Shown here piece after piece: positions 43,701-45,905 of a stretch of DNA of 45,905 nt. The translations under genes and the position numbers were made by a program. Below the pieces are notes generated by a model, which was not told where the DNA came from, ran no database searches, and saw only the letters and a list, made by a program, of their open reading frames with translations. Each line of letters starts with the position of its first letter. The stretch's first letter is position 1. Source of the stretch: Candidatus Eisenbacteria bacterium (lineage in GTDB: Bacteria; Eisenbacteria; RBG-16-71-46; CAIMUX01; JAHJDP01); contig JAHJDP010000066.1 of the NCBI GenBank assembly GCA_018831195.1, forward strand, positions 1 through 45,905. Direction: 5' to 3'.

Positions 43701-44344
43701 TTGATCCACATATTGCCGCGGGATGCGCCGGGATTGGAGACGGAGGCATAGAGGCCACCGAGATCGGGGTGGTAGTAACGTGTCCCCGAATCAAGGATGG
43801 CGACGATGACGGAACCGCTTCCCGTCTGAATATCCCATGCCTCGGGCGAATCGATATCATGATCGTTCGATTGATTGTGATAGGTCTGGTACGGGCTGAA
43901 ATAGGTGTCGTTCGGCGTTGCGTACAGGGCGTGAATGCCGATTGGTTCGACACTCTCCACCATCGGATGACCGGCATAGGCGGCCATCGCTTCTTCAAGT
44001 GTACCGGACTCAAACCTTACTTTGTAATACTTGGCGAGCTCAGCGGTCTTTGAGTTCGGCCCGGGTTCAGCGCCGATGAATTGCTGCCTCATCTGTGTGA
44101 CGGCATAACGGCTCGCAATTTTGTCGAAATCGACATCACCGATTTGAGCGATATCGGCGGCCGAATAGCTGATGTTGAGTTTGCCGACATCGGGTTTCAT
44201 AACCACAATGAAGGCGTCGTTCGAATAGCCGATAAACGACGGAATCCCTTGTGGCATATCAACCTCAATGATCCGATCCGCTCCGATGGCTGAGATCGGA
44301 AGAATCAGGAGGAGAGACAGAATCACCAACGCTGTTCTTTTCAT
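40784..44344 (-). CDS. Secreted subtilisin-like (S8) protease with PKD and jelly-roll modules and sorting domain
   Basis: The product is 1186 residues from ATG 44344 (aaggggg upstream). A signal peptide (about 1-22) and an inhibitor-like propeptide are followed by the S8 catalytic domain with Asp185 (VAILDSGTRYYHPD), His267 (FNGHGTHTSG) and Ser445 (SGTSMATP). Then come two PKD domains (TGTPTSG...WSFGDGG...NPSHxYTT), a jelly-roll-like module (TYDDFEGGFGNYTDGGGDC ... FIDEIEFRG), a third PKD domain, and a second copy of the same module. The end is the sorting domain (NYPNPFKPSTTISFSLPEAS ... GIYFCRIQTG). It is probably secreted and surface-exposed or released, degrading proteins outside the cell. 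Confidence 0.88.
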   Translation of the reverse strand: MKRTALVILSLLLILPISAIGADRIIEVDMPQGIPSFIGYSNDAFIVVMKPDVGKLNISYSAADIAQIGDVDFDKIASRYAVTQMRQQFIGAEPGPNSKTAELAKYYKVRFESGTLEEAMAAYAGHPMVESVEPIGIHALYATPNDTYFSPYQTYHNQSNDHDIDSPEAWDIQTGSGSVIVAILDSGTRYYHPDLGGLYASVSNPGASRGNMWINWGEKNGSAGVDDDGNGYTDDWIGYDFIDGVSNCWTGEDCTTKDNDPRDFNGHGTHTSGIFGMMTNDGYGMAGVAGGWGNGAQTESGNGVKIMACRMGYSYNYSGQEYGVVMMDAAAEAFYYAANNGAKIASCSWGSSNSGGIGTAATYFINNGGLIFVAAGNAGNQTADYLNARGDCISVAAVDANDAAASFTTYGTWVDICAPGVGIYSTYHDHADPNTTFWASLSGTSMATPMAAGVGALIWSQNPGWTASQVENQLYSSADNIDAYLSSTYLGKMGAGRINSYNAVNTGPPPAPVAAFTGTPTSGTEPLTVNFTDQSTGSIASWDWSFGDGGASTQQNPSHQYTTVGTYTVTLTVTGPGGSDGETKADYITVNPCVAPTAAFTGAPTSGDAPLAVSFTDQSTGSPTSWSWSFGDGGTSTQQNPSHNYTTAGAYTVTLTATNGCGSDGETKADYIAVTEPVGGWIVLTYDDFEGGFGNYTDGGGDCALYTGGTYAHQGSRAADIQDNSGVASSFYHTAGYNVSGYTALEVEFWFYAYSMDNTTEDFWVQYFDGTTWHTIASYARSIDFNNNTFYNKIVSIPAGTYAYPSNAKLRFMCDASGDSDDVFIDEIEFRGFSSGGPEAPIADFTGTPTSGVYPLLVEFTDESTNDPTGWSWDFGDGGVSGTQNPNHTYTAAGSYTVTLTAVNAGGSDDEVKVDYITVTEPTGGGWTVITYDDFEGGFGSYTDGGGDCALYTGGTYAHQGSRAANIQDNSGAASSFYHTGSYNVSGYTDLEVEFWFYAVSMESNEDFWVQYYDGSAWRTIATYVQGAGFANNVFYNKVVSIPAGTYNYPANAKLRFMCDASNNTDDVYIDEIAFRGYSNGKAVQDDHDIVSLKRELVPGKFFFSQNYPNPFKPSTTISFSLPEASSVVIKVFDITGRRVATLADGPYEAGVHNVRWEAKGVSSGIYFCRIQTGAHVATRRMMLLE

Positions 44345-44626
44345 TTCAACCCCCTTAAATGCAGCTTCTTGGCTTAAGAATCCGCGTTCCATGTCCTTTC
44401 CAGGGTGCGGATCCCAGGGCTTCATAAACATTTTTGATATGCCATGTTCCCGGAGCGCAGCATCCGGCAGAAACATGCCCTAAAGATGGTATGGAGGTAC
44501 GGTAGGAAAATTCCAGAGCCGCGCGCGTCTTAGAACATAGACGCCGTGAGTCTAGGGCGGCCGCCCCGAAAAGTCAAGAGAGGATTCTTTCGAGGGGCTC
44601 TTCCCGTCTTCTCAGAGCGGCATTCT

Positions 44627-45905
44627 CTAATTGAACAGGTTTATTTTCAGTTTGGCCGTTCCGCCCGGCGCGTCACAGGAATGGCCGGTCAAATTGCCGG
44701 ATCCTCCCACATGGTTGTAGCTAAATGTCACGCCGCCGATCGAACCGCAGGTTTCGGTCCCCTCGACCTTGGCTTCGTAATAGACGCTGGTGGGGGAATG
44801 AGAGTAATCCGTCATGGGGACATTTCCCCCGTGATAACTGAAATCGGAGGTCTGATCGACGCCGTATTCTGTCTTAGTTCCATGATAGGAGACTACGAAA
44901 TCGGTGACCGCGCCCGTCTCGGGCCGGACGGTAACGCTGACGGACCAGTTGTTGAACCAGCCAAACGGATCCGGGCTTTCTACGAGCGTCCCGTTAAAGG
45001 TATTCCCCTCGATCTGGCCCGGCGTCAGGCGGGTCATTAACGTCCGCCAAGAGGACTCCACTCCCTGGCTTGTTATGGTCCCATAAAAGGTGAATTCGAC
45101 CGTCGCATTTCGAGCAAGACTGAGATCCAGCGGGTTGCCGACGGTGATCTCACCAAGATCGATCGTTCGGTTGGTTGGGAGGAGGGGGTCGACCGTGATC
45201 GGGACATCGATCGAATCACCCTGAAACCCGAGCCTCAGTGTCGTCTGCCCCGGGAAGGCGTGGGTGGCCGCAATGTAGCCGTCATCATCCGTAATGGTAA
45301 GTTTTGTTAATGGGGCGTACTCAACGCCGTTGACCTTGGTGAACTTGCGCACGATGACATTCTCAAGGGGGTCGCCGTTGGCATCCACCAGACGGGCCTT
45401 GAAGAGGTAGCGCCAGCCGATCCGCTCGAGGATGACCGGTAGGCGATCGGCCCTGCCGATGCCGGTGAGGTAGGTTTCCACATCCGTCCTAAGCTCATTG
45501 ATATTCGTGGCGCCCAGCGAGATCAGACTCAGGATCTCGGACATGCCGAGGTTGACGGTTGGAACGGGACGCCTTTCGGTCGGCGCATTGATGTCGCCGA
45601 TGGTCGGGTCGGCGCTCCAGAGCCTCGCGAGCAGCACACAGGCGAATCCCTCGGCGCTGGGGGCATCAACGGCGGCGGGGCGGATTTGCCGGTACATAGA
45701 GCCCGGTTCTGTGGGATCAGCAAGATCGACACTGCCCCTCAATAGGAATTGTGAAAAGTAAGCAAAATCTTCAATGATCGTCGTGCGGCCATCATGCAGA
45801 TCTCCAAGACCATGACCATCGGGAGCCGTATTTTCAATGAGAAGGTACTGATCGTCGCTTGTCAGAATATGGTTCATATAATGCCCGACCTCATGGGCGA
45901 CGGTC
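44627..45905 (-). CDS. HExxH metalloprotease-like secreted protein (5' partial)
   Basis: The reading frame continues past the window edge. The first residues seen are TVAHEVGHYMNHILT, containing HEVGHYMNH (HExxH with a further His), the zinc-binding motif of zincin metalloproteases. Later come a helix-rich region (AEGFACVLLARLWSADP, MSEILSLISLGATNINEL) that fits the C-terminal half of such a domain, then a carboxypeptidase-regulatory-like Ig fold (FKARLVDANGDPLENVIVRKF ... TTLRLGFQGDSIDVPITVD) and a Ser/Gly-rich beta domain to the end. No PNPF sorting domain is present. The N-terminus, signal peptide and any propeptide lie outside the window. Confidence 0.75.
   Translation of the reverse strand, partial: TVAHEVGHYMNHILTSDDQYLLIENTAPDGHGLGDLHDGRTTIIEDFAYFSQFLLRGSVDLADPTEPGSMYRQIRPAAVDAPSAEGFACVLLARLWSADPTIGDINAPTERRPVPTVNLGMSEILSLISLGATNINELRTDVETYLTGIGRADRLPVILERIGWRYLFKARLVDANGDPLENVIVRKFTKVNGVEYAPLTKLTITDDDGYIAATHAFPGQTTLRLGFQGDSIDVPITVDPLLPTNRTIDLGEITVGNPLDLSLARNATVEFTFYGTITSQGVESSWRTLMTRLTPGQIEGNTFNGTLVESPDPFGWFNNWSVSVTVRPETGAVTDFVVSYHGTKTEYGVDQTSDFSYHGGNVPMTDYSHSPTSVYYEAKVEGTETCGSIGGVTFSYNHVGGSGNLTGHSCDAPGGTAKLKINLFN

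Overview
The window looks like a chromosomal segment of an uncultured, probably anaerobic, Gram-negative bacterium of the FCB-type candidate phyla (Eisenbacteria, Krumholzibacteriota, Zixibacteria or Latescibacterota-like). This rests on moderate-to-high GC, many lipoproteins and signal peptides, a TonB-dependent receptor, and three large secreted proteins ending in the PNPF-type FlgD-Ig/T9SS-like sorting domain. Stand-alone Ser/Thr kinases with TPR tails and paired MinD-type ATPases with inserted ferredoxin domains also fit. The phylum is an inference; no rRNA or tRNA gene was seen.

Layout. (1) 1-4.9 kb: end of a repetitive secreted protein, an OmpA-type lipoprotein, a transmembrane Ser/Thr kinase with TPRs and a small anchored protein. 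(2) 5.1-8.1 kb: a tightly coupled operon of a DUF134 regulator, a Gly-rich zinc-ribbon protein, two ferredoxin-containing MinD/Mrp ATPases and a NifX-like protein. (3) 8.1-17.3 kb: a TonB receptor, an exported SNase-like nuclease, a lipoprotein with eleven FnIII domains and a GT-C glycosyltransferase with TPRs. (4) 17.5-22.1 kb: a five-gene operon containing a DUF4123 adaptor and a protein with a transglutaminase-like Cys-His-Asp triad, read here as a type VI or contractile-injection effector module. (5) 22.2-22.8 kb: a peroxiredoxin whose peroxidatic residue is encoded by in-frame UGA with a SECIS-like hairpin, so a selenoprotein. (6) 23.0-26.1 kb: a TlpA-DUF4266-DUF3570-ApbE operon in which the DUF3570 protein carries a near-perfect flavinylation motif. 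(7) 26.2-33.4 kb: an aminotransferase, secreted and lipoprotein genes including a tandem paralogue pair of unknown family, an O-antigen-ligase-like pair and an FGE-like protein. (8) 33.5-36.9 kb: a lipid operon with a degenerate CdsA-like protein, a PlsC-nucleotide-kinase fusion and a lipid-kinase-like protein. (9) 36.9-38.9 kb: a run of broken genes (small envelope proteins, an ECF sigma factor, a TPR protein). (10) 38.9-45.9 kb: a beta-helix protein, a multi-domain subtilisin and the end of an HExxH metalloprotease-like protein.

The strongest observations are the selenocysteine peroxiredoxin without a resolving cysteine, the orphan effector operon with a candidate immunity lipoprotein, the ApbE substrate motif in DUF3570, the lipid operon in which two of three enzymes lack a signature residue, and the cluster of decayed genes. 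All functions are read from motifs by eye; no database search was possible.
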